Positions 1 to 8,291 of a stretch of 64,000 nt of DNA are shown piece after piece; position 1 is the stretch's first letter; each line of letters begins with the position of its first letter. Position numbers and translations under genes: made by a program. Source of the DNA: Bacillota bacterium (GTDB lineage: Bacteria > Bacillota > Clostridia > Lachnospirales > Lachnospiraceae); the NCBI GenBank assembly GCA_023414875.1, contig JAEZMV010000009.1, positions 1 through 64,000 on the forward strand, read 5' to 3'. The notes under the pieces were generated by a model that was not told the DNA's origin, searched no databases, and worked only from the letters and a program-made list of their open reading frames with translations.

Positions 1-41
1 TTTCCTTCGGTCATTCTGACCGGTTCACGTTTTTTTGCCAT
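1..41 (-). CDS. Transposase, IS256-like, N-terminal fragment (runs off window)
   Basis: Only the first 13 codons are in the window. They read MAKKREPVRMTEG and follow a good ribosome binding site (GGAGGCC, 49-55). A Lys/Arg-rich start followed by a MTEG-type segment is what I recall from IS256-family transposases of Lachnospiraceae, and the flanking terminal-repeat-like sequence agrees. With so few residues the family call rests on memory of that N-terminus and on context. The gene may be complete to the left. Confidence 0.5.
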   Translation of the reverse strand, partial: MAKKREPVRMTEG

Positions 42-126
42 AATAAAAGGCCTCCTATGATATTTTTATTTTATCATAGAAAGCCTTAGCGAAATACTTA
101 TTTTACAGACTTTATTTCACAGTCTC
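1..126 (-). mobile_element. End of an IS256-like insertion sequence (partial)
   Basis: The window opens inside an element whose transposase gene starts at 41 and reads out of the left edge. Reading the minus strand, the non-coding end of the element runs from about 126 inward, starting with GAGACTGTGAAATAAAGT, which resembles the GAGACTGTG-type terminal repeats of many IS256-family elements. The other end and the target duplication are outside the window, so the boundary at 126 (or 128) is an inference. Confidence 0.6.
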
Positions 127-173
127 TCGTATTAATGGAGGCGGTTTACACTAGTTTTTTATAAAATAAATAT

Positions 174-299
174 TTAATAGTGGTTTGGGTACATTAGTAA
201 CCATTGCTTAGCTTGTGCGACCTTATTATAATCAATCTTCTCGTCCAGGTGTTTTTCAATATATTCAATCGCATTGTTCATATTATCTAACCACTTCAT
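174..299 (-). pseudogene. Remnant of AraC-family regulator, N-terminal 41 residues
   Basis: A 41-residue reading frame starts with MKWLDNMNNAIEYIEKHL and has a strong ribosome binding site (AAAGGAGGG, about 307-315). The first 29 residues match the usual start of AraC-type regulators with a C-terminal GyrI-like domain, where the first helix of the HTH repeat reads like M-W---MN-AI-YIE--L---IDY. After residue 29 the similarity stops, the reading frame continues for 12 unrelated residues and ends. The rest of the helix-turn-helix and the effector domain are missing. The insertion element end lies only 48 bp further on, so an IS-associated deletion is the likely cause. Confidence 0.55.
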
Positions 300-910
300 T
301 TCATATTTCCCTCCTTTCAAATAGAGTATAGCAATCAACCATGCAACATTCCTTGCAGTTTATGCACAAATCTGCTAGATTGTATGTCATTTATATAACT
401 ATACTAAGATATATGAATTAATTCAAGTAGATACCTAAGCATATAATTTTTTAACAATTGAGATATAACTTTACCTATTAATAATTACGCCTAAAAAATG
501 TTCCATATAAAATTTATATTGAATTATGAATTCAATATAAATCACAGAGTAAATAACTTGCTTTTTTTATAATTGCAGGAAGAATACTAAAGAAATTCAA
601 TGATAATGTGATTGAATATTCAACTTTAATTCTTAATAACAGCATTTAAAAGAAGTGCTTCAATAGATATTTATAATTTAGATTCATATGTATATCTTAT
701 ATGTAAGCTTTGTTAATAAATTTTATATAAAGATTTTTTTATGAATTTTATACAAATTGACATAATATACCTACTGTATTATGATAGAAGAGTGCTTTCA
801 GCTAATTATTTTGTACATTATTTGATTTCATAAAGTTTATCAGTTATGAATAGAGAATTATAAATAGAAAATTAAACGCGAGACATAAACGAAAAATAGG
901 GGGATTAAAT
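300..910. other. Long AT-rich intergenic region
   Basis: No convincing gene on either strand. The left end holds the ribosome binding site of the AraC remnant and the right end the promoter of the acetyltransferase gene at 911. The middle (about 400-740) is very AT-rich with short direct and inverted oligo-A/T stretches and no recognisable RNA. It may be decayed DNA next to the insertion element. Confidence 0.5.
757..785 (+). promoter_or_regulatory. Sigma-A promoter for acetyltransferase gene
   Basis: TTGACA at 757-762, a 17-bp spacer and TATGAT at 780-785. Located 126 bp upstream of the start codon at 911. Confidence 0.6.
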
Positions 911-1432
911 ATGGTCATAGAAACAGAAAGATTAATATTAAAAAGTATATCACAGGAAGATAGGGATTTTGTTTTTTCACAGTTTTCGGATGAGGTGGTT
1001 ACAAAATATTTATATGACGAAGAGCCCTTGACCAGCATTTCAGGGGCAGATGAGATTATAGATTTATATGTCAAATCTGCGTCTATCGGACAAAGTCGTT
1101 GGATTTTAATTAGAAAGTCTGATAATCAAAAGATGGGTACCTGTGGTTTTCATTGCTGGAATCCGAGTGAGTACACTATAGATGTCGGATATGACTTGAA
1201 AGAAGCATATTGGGGCTGCGGGTATATGTATGAAGCATTAAAAGCTATCATAGCATTAGCAGTTCAGGAGCTGAAGATCAGACAAATAAATGCCCATATA
1301 TATGTAGAGAATGATAAATCAAGTAAGCTAGCGGAAAAACTCGGATTTAAATCTAGTGGTAAAGAATACTATTATACTTTTCGGGGAGTAGAGTACAGGC
1401 ATATCATATATTCCTTAGATTGCACCAAGTAA
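911..1432 (+). CDS. GNAT family N-acetyltransferase (RimJ/RimL-like)
   Basis: 173 residues, the usual length of a single-domain GNAT enzyme that moves an acetyl group from acetyl-CoA to an amine. The start MVIETERLILKSI is the typical beta-1 strand of the RimJ/RimL subgroup. The acetyl-CoA pyrophosphate loop is seen around residues 91-110 (DVGYDLKEAYWGCGYMYEAL) and the C-terminal part has the VENDKSSKLAEKLGF segment (132-146). The ribosome binding site AGGGGGA precedes the ATG. The acceptor cannot be read from the sequence: protein N-termini, antibiotics and small amines are all possible. It stands alone with its own promoter. Confidence 0.85.
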   Translation: MVIETERLILKSISQEDRDFVFSQFSDEVVTKYLYDEEPLTSISGADEIIDLYVKSASIGQSRWILIRKSDNQKMGTCGFHCWNPSEYTIDVGYDLKEAYWGCGYMYEALKAIIALAVQELKIRQINAHIYVENDKSSKLAEKLGFKSSGKEYYYTFRGVEYRHIIYSLDCTK

Positions 1433-1569
1433 GTTATAATCCTCGAAGTAATTGAGCTGTTTTCGTCTTATGTACATATTTAATATATTGGTAGAACAAT
1501 AGACCACTAAGCATCTAGTAATAGGTAAAACTTATGTTCATCATAAGTATAAGGTAGGGAGATTGCTAA

Positions 1570-2334
1570 ATGGATAAACGATTAACATTTAATGAAGAGG
1601 TAGCTAATTACGATAAGTTTAGACCCAGGTATTGTCAGGAACTATTCGATAGTATCATTGAATATTCAGGACTGGATGCAACAAAGAAGGCTGTCGAAGT
1701 AGGCATAGGTACCGGTCAGGCGACAACTCCATTTTTACAGACGGGTTGTCATATTACCGCAATCGAATTAGGTGATAAGTTAGCTGCGTATACAAAGGAA
1801 AAATTTCGAGATTACGATAATTTTACGATACATAATATTGCTTTTGAGAATTACATATATGAACATAATAGTATTGACCTAATGTATTCAGCAACAGCAT
1901 TTCACTGGATACCGGATGAAATAGGCTATCAAAGGGCTTATGAAATGTTACGAAGTGGCGGTTCAATAGCACTATTTTGGAATCGCCCTTCGGTAGAAAC
2001 CTCAGATATACATTTTGATATTCAATCAGTATATGCAAAGTATATGCCGACAATTAAGGAACCTAATAGAAATCATCAAGAAGTATATCAAAAAGTAATT
2101 GATGCAATTAATAGATATGGATTTACAGATTTACAATTTAAGTTAATGTATCAAACTAGGAATTTAAATACTGAGGAGTATGTTTCACTACTTAATACAT
2201 ATTCGGATCATATTTCTTTGGAAAGTAATGTAAAAAGAAAGCTCTATTCAGAAATGAAGGAAGTGATTAATTATTACGGGGGCACTATAACAATTCATGA
2301 TACAATAGATTTGTATATGGCGAAAAAACCGTAA
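1570..2334 (+). CDS. Class I SAM-dependent methyltransferase
   Basis: 254 residues. The SAM-binding motif I is at 42-50 (VEVGIGTGQ), followed by the acidic residue of motif II in AIELGDK (64-70), and by a SATAFHWI segment (about 107-114) characteristic of the UbiE/Trm9-like group with a Methyltransf_11/25 fold. It should methylate a small molecule or protein using S-adenosylmethionine. The C-terminal half (NTYSDHISL) resembles the substrate-binding cap of this subgroup. The start codon follows a GGGAG ribosome binding site. It lies among unrelated accessory enzymes, so the substrate is unknown. Confidence 0.85.
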   Translation: MDKRLTFNEEVANYDKFRPRYCQELFDSIIEYSGLDATKKAVEVGIGTGQATTPFLQTGCHITAIELGDKLAAYTKEKFRDYDNFTIHNIAFENYIYEHNSIDLMYSATAFHWIPDEIGYQRAYEMLRSGGSIALFWNRPSVETSDIHFDIQSVYAKYMPTIKEPNRNHQEVYQKVIDAINRYGFTDLQFKLMYQTRNLNTEEYVSLLNTYSDHISLESNVKRKLYSEMKEVINYYGGTITIHDTIDLYMAKKP

Positions 2335-2507
2335 TTAATCATGAATAATTTAGCATAGTTTATGACCAGGAAGATTACAAATTTGGCATCAACTGATATT
2401 TAGTACAAGAGAAAACTTGAACATTGTAAAAATAGATCACTATATTAATCATAAGGAACTTACCATAGCAAACAAAGAGTCTTAAGATTACAGGAAGGGG
2501 TTATAGT

Positions 2508-3041
2508 ATGATAAGATTAGAAACTGATAGACTTATCCTTAGGGATTGGTCAATTGATGATAGATATGACTTATATGAGTATGCAAAGAGTGATATGGTA
2601 GGTCCTAATGCCGGCTGGAAACCTCATAAGTCATTAGAAGAGAGCCAGAGTATTATTGAAATGTTCATTAATGATAGTGACGTATATGCAGTTGAACTAA
2701 AAGAAAGTAAAAAAGTGATAGGAAGCATAGGGATTCATAAGAAAGAGCCGGATGAGAATATAAAAGATAAAAAACAGTTAGAAATCGGTTTCGTTTTAAA
2801 CCCTCAGTATTGGGGCAATGGATACATACCGGAAGCAGTTGAAAGAGTAAAGATATTTGGCTTTAAGGAATTAGATTTGGATATATTATGGTGTGCCCAT
2901 TATGATTTCAATAATAATTCAAAAAGAGTCATTGAAAAGTGTGGATTTATCTATCAATTTACGAAAGAACAAAAGTTGAATTTACTGGATGGCCGATTGG
3001 TGAAAACATTATATTATAAGATAGACAACCCATTTAGATAA
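2508..3041 (+). CDS. GNAT family N-acetyltransferase (RimJ/RimL-like)
   Basis: 177 residues. The first residues (IRLETDRLILRDW) and the acetyl-CoA binding loop (LEIGFVLNPQYWGNGYIPEA, 91-110) are typical of the RimJ/RimL branch, as is the N-N-S-RVIEKCGF segment at 135-147. It is a second, clearly different member of the family seen at 911, not a recent duplicate. The ribosome binding site is AGGAAGGGG. Substrate unknown. Confidence 0.87.
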   Translation: MIRLETDRLILRDWSIDDRYDLYEYAKSDMVGPNAGWKPHKSLEESQSIIEMFINDSDVYAVELKESKKVIGSIGIHKKEPDENIKDKKQLEIGFVLNPQYWGNGYIPEAVERVKIFGFKELDLDILWCAHYDFNNNSKRVIEKCGFIYQFTKEQKLNLLDGRLVKTLYYKIDNPFR

Positions 3042-3113
3042 AGATATTAAAAAATGAATTGAAAATGCATAAAGATAGCACTTCGATTTCGAAGGTTTTC
3101 AACGGAGGTAGAT

Positions 3114-4079
3114 ATGAACGATTTTGAAGCCATAAAGCAGTATCTTGATGAAATAATTATTGATCCGATTCCACGTTACATCTATCTGCGTGAGATTGAA
3201 AAAAGGCAAGAGAGTGAAGTGGTTTGTACAAGATCTTTTGAACAGGTAAGAGAATCTAGATGGTATCGACAGCTGGAAGATGGTATGTTGGGGGATGGGT
3301 CTTATGGAAGATTTCATTCGATGGATTCAAAGGACAAGACCAGAAGAGTATTTAAAACCACGGAAGAAGCTATCAGAAGAATGAAAGACATGGGTTTACC
3401 ATCATATGATATGTTAATAAAAAAAGTATGCAATATCATGAGTAAATATATCTCAGGTGAAGAGATATGGAGTGACAGATGTGAAAATTTTTATGGGTTT
3501 GAGGTTACTTTAAACTCTATGGTAGGTGCTAATATGGCTTTACTTAGTAATTCCTCGGATGATACACATAGGTATAAAAAGCTATGTGCTTTTTATCTTG
3601 AGGAAGCTTATCATGACAGTGATATATTTAGGATGGATGTCTGGAACGAACATAATCATGATAATTATGACTTCTTACTAAAACCCTGGACGATACATAT
3701 GCTTTGGCTATTATATAACAACCCGTATATTTCAGAGTTAACGCTTCGTAAGTTTATGACTTATTTATGGAATCGTGAGGAAGGCATTTATTACTTATAT
3801 AATTACCCGGTAGCAAAATGCGTTAACGTTGAGGATAGACATTTTCTAAAGTGGATTTATGCTCTTGAACATGTTAGCGGGGTAAGAATATTTGCTGACT
3901 TAGCATCAAAAGAAGTTCAAGAACATCTGATCAAACAAGCACTTAAAATCATTCATAAAGAAGCAGAGGTTCCAAAGAGTGGTCCGGTTTTAGGCCATTA
4001 TCATGAATCCTGGAGAAAAGATGATTTATGCTGTTGTGACATGGTTTTAAGGATTGCAAGAATAATCTCGAAATACTGA
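3114..4079 (+). CDS. Uncharacterised protein, possible prenyltransferase-like alpha toroid
   Basis: 321 residues, no signal peptide or membrane segment. Around residues 53-68 it has QLEDGMLGDGSYGRFH, which recalls the Q--DGSWG repeat of squalene/prenyltransferase alpha-toroid proteins, followed by repeated helical segments. I know similar uncharacterised proteins from clostridia that begin with a ---YLD-LIIDPIPRYI-L segment, but no function. The C-terminal end is Cys-rich (DLCCCDMVLR). The AACGGAGG ribosome binding site supports the start. The toroid idea is a weak inference from one repeat motif. Confidence 0.6.
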   Translation: MNDFEAIKQYLDEIIIDPIPRYIYLREIEKRQESEVVCTRSFEQVRESRWYRQLEDGMLGDGSYGRFHSMDSKDKTRRVFKTTEEAIRRMKDMGLPSYDMLIKKVCNIMSKYISGEEIWSDRCENFYGFEVTLNSMVGANMALLSNSSDDTHRYKKLCAFYLEEAYHDSDIFRMDVWNEHNHDNYDFLLKPWTIHMLWLLYNNPYISELTLRKFMTYLWNREEGIYYLYNYPVAKCVNVEDRHFLKWIYALEHVSGVRIFADLASKEVQEHLIKQALKIIHKEAEVPKSGPVLGHYHESWRKDDLCCCDMVLRIARIISKY

Positions 4080-4312
4080 TTATTACGATATGTTCTGTGA
4101 AGAATATTAATTCTTTGAAAATTACCGTTGGAGCGTAGTTACCTATAATTCAAATATCATAAAGGCTATAAAGAGTCATATAGAATCAAAGCTTATTTTA
4201 ATTAAAATGAGTAGAACCAGTACTGATATAACCTCAGGAGGATTATCAGAGAGATTTACACTTAGAATTAAAAGATATTAGAAAATGCAAAGGAAAGGGA
4301 GGATACACTTAA

Positions 4313-4840
4313 ATGAAATATTACTTGGTAGGGATAGCATTAATTATTATTGTATTAACGGGATGTCAAAAAAGAGGTCTTGATTTTTCGGAAGATGTAT
4401 TTTTAAAATATACTTCCTCACTGGCAGGTGAATGTGCGAGTTTTGAATTCTTTGATACCAACATAGAGGTTTCTTCTGATGGAACGGTTAGGATTTATTG
4501 TGATGATTTTGAAGATATCTATTCAGAGGAATATCCGATCAAAACAATACAGTTATCCGAGGAAGATATTAATGATTTAAAAGATGCGATCGAAGAGAAT
4601 AATATCATGGATCTTCGAAAGGATCTAAGTACCGAATCTTGTGATGGAGGTTATCAATATCTTACTGTGTATACTGAAGGTGATAAACACAAAACAGGAG
4701 GATTAAATGTTAGTAATAGGAGATTTGGTAGAGTGGAATCCCTAATATTCGATATGGTTGGGGAAGATGTAAGGGAGCTTCGGAGTGAAGTTGATGATAT
4801 ACAACAGAAAGGTTATAATGATAAATATGGTGAGAACTAG
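4313..4840 (+). CDS. Putative lipoprotein of unknown function
   Basis: 175 residues. A short lipoprotein signal peptide ends in the lipobox LTGC with the lipidated Cys at 18, so the mature protein should sit on the outer face of the cytoplasmic membrane. The mature part is acidic, with no recognised domain; it contains SSDGTVRIY and a QLSEEDINDL-type segment that recall small secreted proteins described only as hypothetical. The ribosome binding site GGGAGG lies close upstream of the ATG. Confidence 0.65.
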   Translation: MKYYLVGIALIIIVLTGCQKRGLDFSEDVFLKYTSSLAGECASFEFFDTNIEVSSDGTVRIYCDDFEDIYSEEYPIKTIQLSEEDINDLKDAIEENNIMDLRKDLSTESCDGGYQYLTVYTEGDKHKTGGLNVSNRRFGRVESLIFDMVGEDVRELRSEVDDIQQKGYNDKYGEN

Positions 4841-4983
4841 TAGGCATGGTTAAACTTAAATAAAGATAGATAAAGATAGATGAAGAGAAGATTACATAAT
4901 AATCAATAAATAATTTAATAATGGTAATTAAAAACAACACTCTATAAACAAGATACTAATGAAAATCTATCTGGAGGTATATA

Positions 4984-5261
4984 ATGATCTGGGAGGATGT
5001 TGAATTCGGGTTTCAGGTTTCATTTCAAGCAGCCTGGGAAGCTTATATTGGAGGTTCAATTCCGATAGGTGCTGCTATTCTAAATCAAATGGGAGAAGTA
5101 ATTGGAGTCAATACTGCCCGGAAGGTGTAGCGGCGGCCAGAAGCTTATATCAGTTAAAAAAATTAGGTGAATTAGCCGCAAAGAATGCATGTATAAAAGA
5201 TGCATTTGAATTTACTGCTAGATTTCTTACAGATGGAGGAGGAGTATTACAAACCCTATGA
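4984..5261 (+). pseudogene. Broken nucleoside/tRNA adenosine deaminase-like gene
   Basis: The first frame (4984-5130, 48 codons plus stop) starts MIWEDVEFGFQVSFQAAWEA and continues with GGSIPIGAAI, the N-terminus of a nucleoside deaminase (CDA/TadA-like) that normally leads to the HAE zinc motif. It then ends at TAG. A second frame (about 5115-5261) gives CPEGVAAARSLYQL and a DAFEFTARFLTD segment, which looks like the C-terminus of the same protein. The catalytic HAE and PC--C motifs between them are absent. So the gene has an internal deletion plus a frameshift and cannot make an active enzyme. Its last codons overlap the next gene by 4 bp. Confidence 0.65.
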
Positions 5262-5998
5262 AATTATTCTTAACAAGCAGTATTGGTGGAAGCTATAAGG
5301 AGAATGGAGTTAGGCTTCCATGTGCCCTTGACAATTCCAATCATTTTGTAGATATACTTCGTGAATATTGGACAGTAGATGCAAAATGTTTGATACTGTG
5401 TTCTGAACCGGATAATCAAGCATTAAGCGACAGCTTTAAAATGATATTTAAGGAAGCATTTAGAATTAGCAAGCTGTCTGTATTAAAGATGGATATATGT
5501 GATAGCAGAAATGAGGCTATACTTGCCAGCGAAATTTATGGTTATGATGTGTTACTTCTTTCAGGTGGACATGTACCTACTCAGAATGAATTTTTCAAAC
5601 GGATTCATTTGAAAGATTTGTTGAAAAGCTACCAAGGTGTTATAATTGGTATAAGTGCCGGAACCATGAATTGTGCTGATATTGTTTATGCACAGCCTGA
5701 ACTGGACGGCGAAGCTATTGATCCGGAATATCATAGATACTTGGAAGGCCTTGATTTAACAAAAATAAATGTCTTACCACATTTTCACGAAATCAAAGAT
5801 TACTCATTAGATGGACTGAGGGTATTGGAGGACATTTCATTTCCCGATAGTAAGGTAAGGCCATTTTACGCATTAGAAGATGGCTCTTTTATTTTTGTCA
5901 ACGACAATAAGTCGGTTTTATATGGAGAGGCATATCTGATTCAGGACGGTATTCTAGTTAAGATATGTGATAATGATATGAGCATAACACTTACTTAG
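5258..5998 (+). CDS. Peptidase E-like (family S51) / class I glutamine amidotransferase fold
   Basis: 246 residues. The nucleophile elbow GISAGTMN is at 131-138 with Ser133 as likely catalytic serine, preceded by LLSGGHVPTQN (100-110), which forms the oxyanion region in dipeptidase E. The LPHFHEI segment at 173-179 provides candidate His residues. Peptidase E hydrolyses Asp-X dipeptides in the cytoplasm; the closest relatives of this subgroup are only annotated as S51-like. The start overlaps the end of the broken deaminase gene and is preceded by GGAGGAGG. Confidence 0.8.
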   Translation: MKLFLTSSIGGSYKENGVRLPCALDNSNHFVDILREYWTVDAKCLILCSEPDNQALSDSFKMIFKEAFRISKLSVLKMDICDSRNEAILASEIYGYDVLLLSGGHVPTQNEFFKRIHLKDLLKSYQGVIIGISAGTMNCADIVYAQPELDGEAIDPEYHRYLEGLDLTKINVLPHFHEIKDYSLDGLRVLEDISFPDSKVRPFYALEDGSFIFVNDNKSVLYGEAYLIQDGILVKICDNDMSITLT

Positions 5999-6063
5999 TC
6001 CTAAAGCATGCAGATACACATAGTCGCTAACCTGGATACATAGAAGATACATAAAAGAGAAAG

Positions 6064-6142
6064 AAACTACTAAGTACGATTAGATTAAGGACGATTAGGA
6101 ACCATTAAGAACTACTAAGGAGGATTAAGGAGCGACTAAGAA
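6064..6142. repeat. Degenerate purine-rich short tandem repeat
   Basis: About seven imperfect units of 9-15 bp built around ACTAAG / GATTAAGGA, ending 38 bp before the NUDIX start codon. Several units contain ribosome-binding-site-like AGGAGG. No coding potential was seen. Confidence 0.4.
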
Positions 6143-6181
6143 CATTTGCGAACTATAGTGTTACCAATATAGGAGAGTACC

Positions 6182-6862
6182 ATGAAAATAGATGAATTAA
6201 ACATGTTACAAAATAAATTACCTGATACACCAGGAATAAATGGGAAGGATGAATACTTCAATTCAGTAGTTCTGTTACTACTTATTCCGAATCATGATGA
6301 GTATCATATTGTATTTGAAAAAAGAAGCCTAAATATGAGGCAAGGTGGAGAAATATGTTTACCTGGTGGAAAATATGAAAAGGAGACAGACGTATCGCTT
6401 GAGCTTGCTGCTCTTAGGGAAACATATGAAGAACTTGGCATACCTAACAACAGAATAGAAATAATTGGAAGATTAGATACTGTAATTGCTCCTATGGGTG
6501 CTACAATCGATGTATTTCTGGGTGTGTCAGATATAGCACTTTCTGAAATAACAATTAATCCTGCTGAAGTTGAAAAGGTGTTCACTTTGCCGGTTTCTTA
6601 TTTTGAAGAGAATATTCCGGAAGAGTATAAAATAATGATTGAACTTCATCCTTCTTTCATAGATAAGAAAACAAATCAAAACGTAGTATTGCTACCTGCG
6701 GAGGAACTTGGCCTGCCGGAACGATACAGAGTGCCATGGGGAGACTTTAAACATAAAATTTATGCATACAAGACTACGGAAGGTGTAATTTGGGGTATTA
6801 CGGCTAGAATAATATTGGACTTTATTAATAAATTGAAAGATAGAGATATCAAAAGTAAATAA
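6182..6862 (+). CDS. NUDIX hydrolase, CoA pyrophosphatase-like
   Basis: 226 residues. The NUDIX box lies at 62-87: it begins GGKYEKET and has the catalytic core RETYEELGI with all expected Glu residues. Just before it, KRSLNMRQGGEICLPGGK (47-64) corresponds to the UPF0035/CoA-diphosphatase signature, which in the family reads R---L--H-GQ--FPGG. The likely reaction is hydrolysis of CoA or a related nucleoside diphosphate derivative. The His of the signature is replaced (MRQGG), so the exact substrate is uncertain. A GGAGAG ribosome binding site precedes the ATG; the nitroreductase gene follows after 13 bp, probably co-transcribed. Confidence 0.85.
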   Translation: MKIDELNMLQNKLPDTPGINGKDEYFNSVVLLLLIPNHDEYHIVFEKRSLNMRQGGEICLPGGKYEKETDVSLELAALRETYEELGIPNNRIEIIGRLDTVIAPMGATIDVFLGVSDIALSEITINPAEVEKVFTLPVSYFEENIPEEYKIMIELHPSFIDKKTNQNVVLLPAEELGLPERYRVPWGDFKHKIYAYKTTEGVIWGITARIILDFINKLKDRDIKSK

Positions 6863-6875
6863 GGAGTTAATCAAT

Positions 6876-7385
6876 ATGGACATATTAGAAGCAATATTTA
6901 CTCGAAGAAGTATTAGGAAGTTTACTGGAGAACCTATTTCAGATGTGGACCTGGATACTATACTAAGAGCAGGTTTCCAGGCTCCCTCGGCTCATAATTG
7001 TCAACCCTGGGAATTTGTTATTATCAAAGATAAAAGTAAATTTGAAACGATAGCAAAGGTTCATCCCTATGCAAAAATGTTACCGCAGGCTGAGGTTTGT
7101 ATTATTGTATGTGGTGATCAGAAGAAGCAATCCAAGGAAGGTTTTTTGATAGAAGATTGCTCTGCCGCAATACAAAATATTCTTTTAGCAGCGCATGGCA
7201 TTGGCCTGGGTGCAGTTTGGTGTGGATTATATCCTGTTGTACATCTAATAAAAGATGTAAAAAAAATCTGTTCGCTGCCAAGTCAGATTATACCGGTTGG
7301 AATGGTGGTTTTGGGGCATAGAGGAGAAGATCGGAAGACAGAAGATAGGTATGATGTGGCGAAGCTGCATTACGAGAACTGGTAG
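6876..7385 (+). CDS. Nitroreductase family FMN-dependent oxidoreductase
   Basis: 169 residues, a short single-domain member. The N-terminal FTRRSIRKF (residues 8-16) holds the Arg residues that bind the FMN phosphate, and QAPSAHNCQPWEFVII is the second FMN contact. The GIGLGAVWCGLYP segment is the conserved C-terminal flavin site. Such enzymes reduce nitroaromatics, quinones or flavins with NAD(P)H. It lies 13 bp behind the NUDIX gene, with an AAGGAG ribosome binding site, and is followed by a strong bidirectional terminator. Confidence 0.9.
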   Translation: MDILEAIFTRRSIRKFTGEPISDVDLDTILRAGFQAPSAHNCQPWEFVIIKDKSKFETIAKVHPYAKMLPQAEVCIIVCGDQKKQSKEGFLIEDCSAAIQNILLAAHGIGLGAVWCGLYPVVHLIKDVKKICSLPSQIIPVGMVVLGHRGEDRKTEDRYDVAKLHYENW

Positions 7386-7396
7386 AGATAGTTAAC

Positions 7397-7433
7397 AAAG
7401 GCATTCTATGATTATAGCTCATAGAATGCCTTT
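7397..7433. terminator. Bidirectional terminator between nitroreductase and anti-sigma genes
   Basis: Perfect 15-bp stem (AAAGGCATTCTATGA and its complement) with a 7-nt loop, placed between two convergent genes. The flanking A and T runs would serve either direction. Confidence 0.75.
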
Positions 7434-7478
7434 CGTACTAATTTCAATTGTAATGACTAATTATAGGGTTATCATTTA

Positions 7479-8291
7479 TTACTGCATAATTTCCTGAAGA
7501 TACTTTTCGGCAGCAGCGTTATCTGCTTTTGATACGTCTAAAGGTAAATCAAATAAAGCATTTACACCTGTGAAGCTTGTATTAGGGCTTACTTCACCGG
7601 TTTCTTCATTATAATCAAAGGCAGTGTTATCGTAGAAGTCAGTATTACTTACACAAAGATATAGACCTCTGTCAGAGAATATTTCCACACCGTCACATTC
7701 AATTAAACGATACATGATACCATTCTTAACAAATTCACTGTAACCACCGTTCATTGATGCGATATTAAGCATCCAGGGCTTTTGTCCCTTTATTAGTGGA
7801 GAAACAAAGAATGGAACCTTGCCATATTCCTCATCCTGAGAGGAGGGCATAGGGGAGCCATCTTCCTTTGTGATAGATACAACTGCGTAGGTTCGTTCCG
7901 GATAGATATCTTCTGCGGAGCTTCTAAAATCACTTAATCCTTCTCCGGATACAATTCCGTGCAGGGTAATACTAAATCCGCCAGATACAATTGTTTGATT
8001 GATCTCTATAGCTTCTTTACTATCAAAAGCACTGGCCAGACCTTCGTCATTCAGGTTCTTAGCTACCTCCTTGGAATTTAATAATTTCCATGCTGCAAAA
8101 GCAGTGAATGTCATCATTATCATACATACAATAGCGATAACCGGTACTACATATCTTTTCTTAAATTTAATTTTCATAGTGTTTTTCTCCTTTAAACAAT
8201 TCATAATTTTTTTATTGATTACTTCATCAGGTTCAACTACCGGAGAAAGGGCTTGCTTGAGTAGTTGATCAATATAATTATCATCATCCAT
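7479..8291 (-). CDS. Probable membrane anti-sigma factor (DUF4179-like)
   Basis: 270 residues. Residues 1-40 form an acidic/helical cytoplasmic segment (DDDNYIDQLLKQAL), one membrane helix is at about 47-68 (VVPVIAIVCMIMMTFTAFAA) and about 200 residues lie outside. This is the layout of membrane anti-sigma proteins encoded next to ECF sigma factors, and the gene overlaps the sigma gene by 8 bp. The GGAGG ribosome binding site supports the start at 8291. A second strong site (AAAGGAG, 8187-8193) lies inside the gene in front of Met39, so a form lacking the sigma-binding part may also be made. The name DUF4179 is from memory of similar proteins. Confidence 0.65.
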   Translation of the reverse strand: MDDDNYIDQLLKQALSPVVEPDEVINKKIMNCLKEKNTMKIKFKKRYVVPVIAIVCMIMMTFTAFAAWKLLNSKEVAKNLNDEGLASAFDSKEAIEINQTIVSGGFSITLHGIVSGEGLSDFRSSAEDIYPERTYAVVSITKEDGSPMPSSQDEEYGKVPFFVSPLIKGQKPWMLNIASMNGGYSEFVKNGIMYRLIECDGVEIFSDRGLYLCVSNTDFYDNTAFDYNEETGEVSPNTSFTGVNALFDLPLDVSKADNAAAEKYLQEIMQ

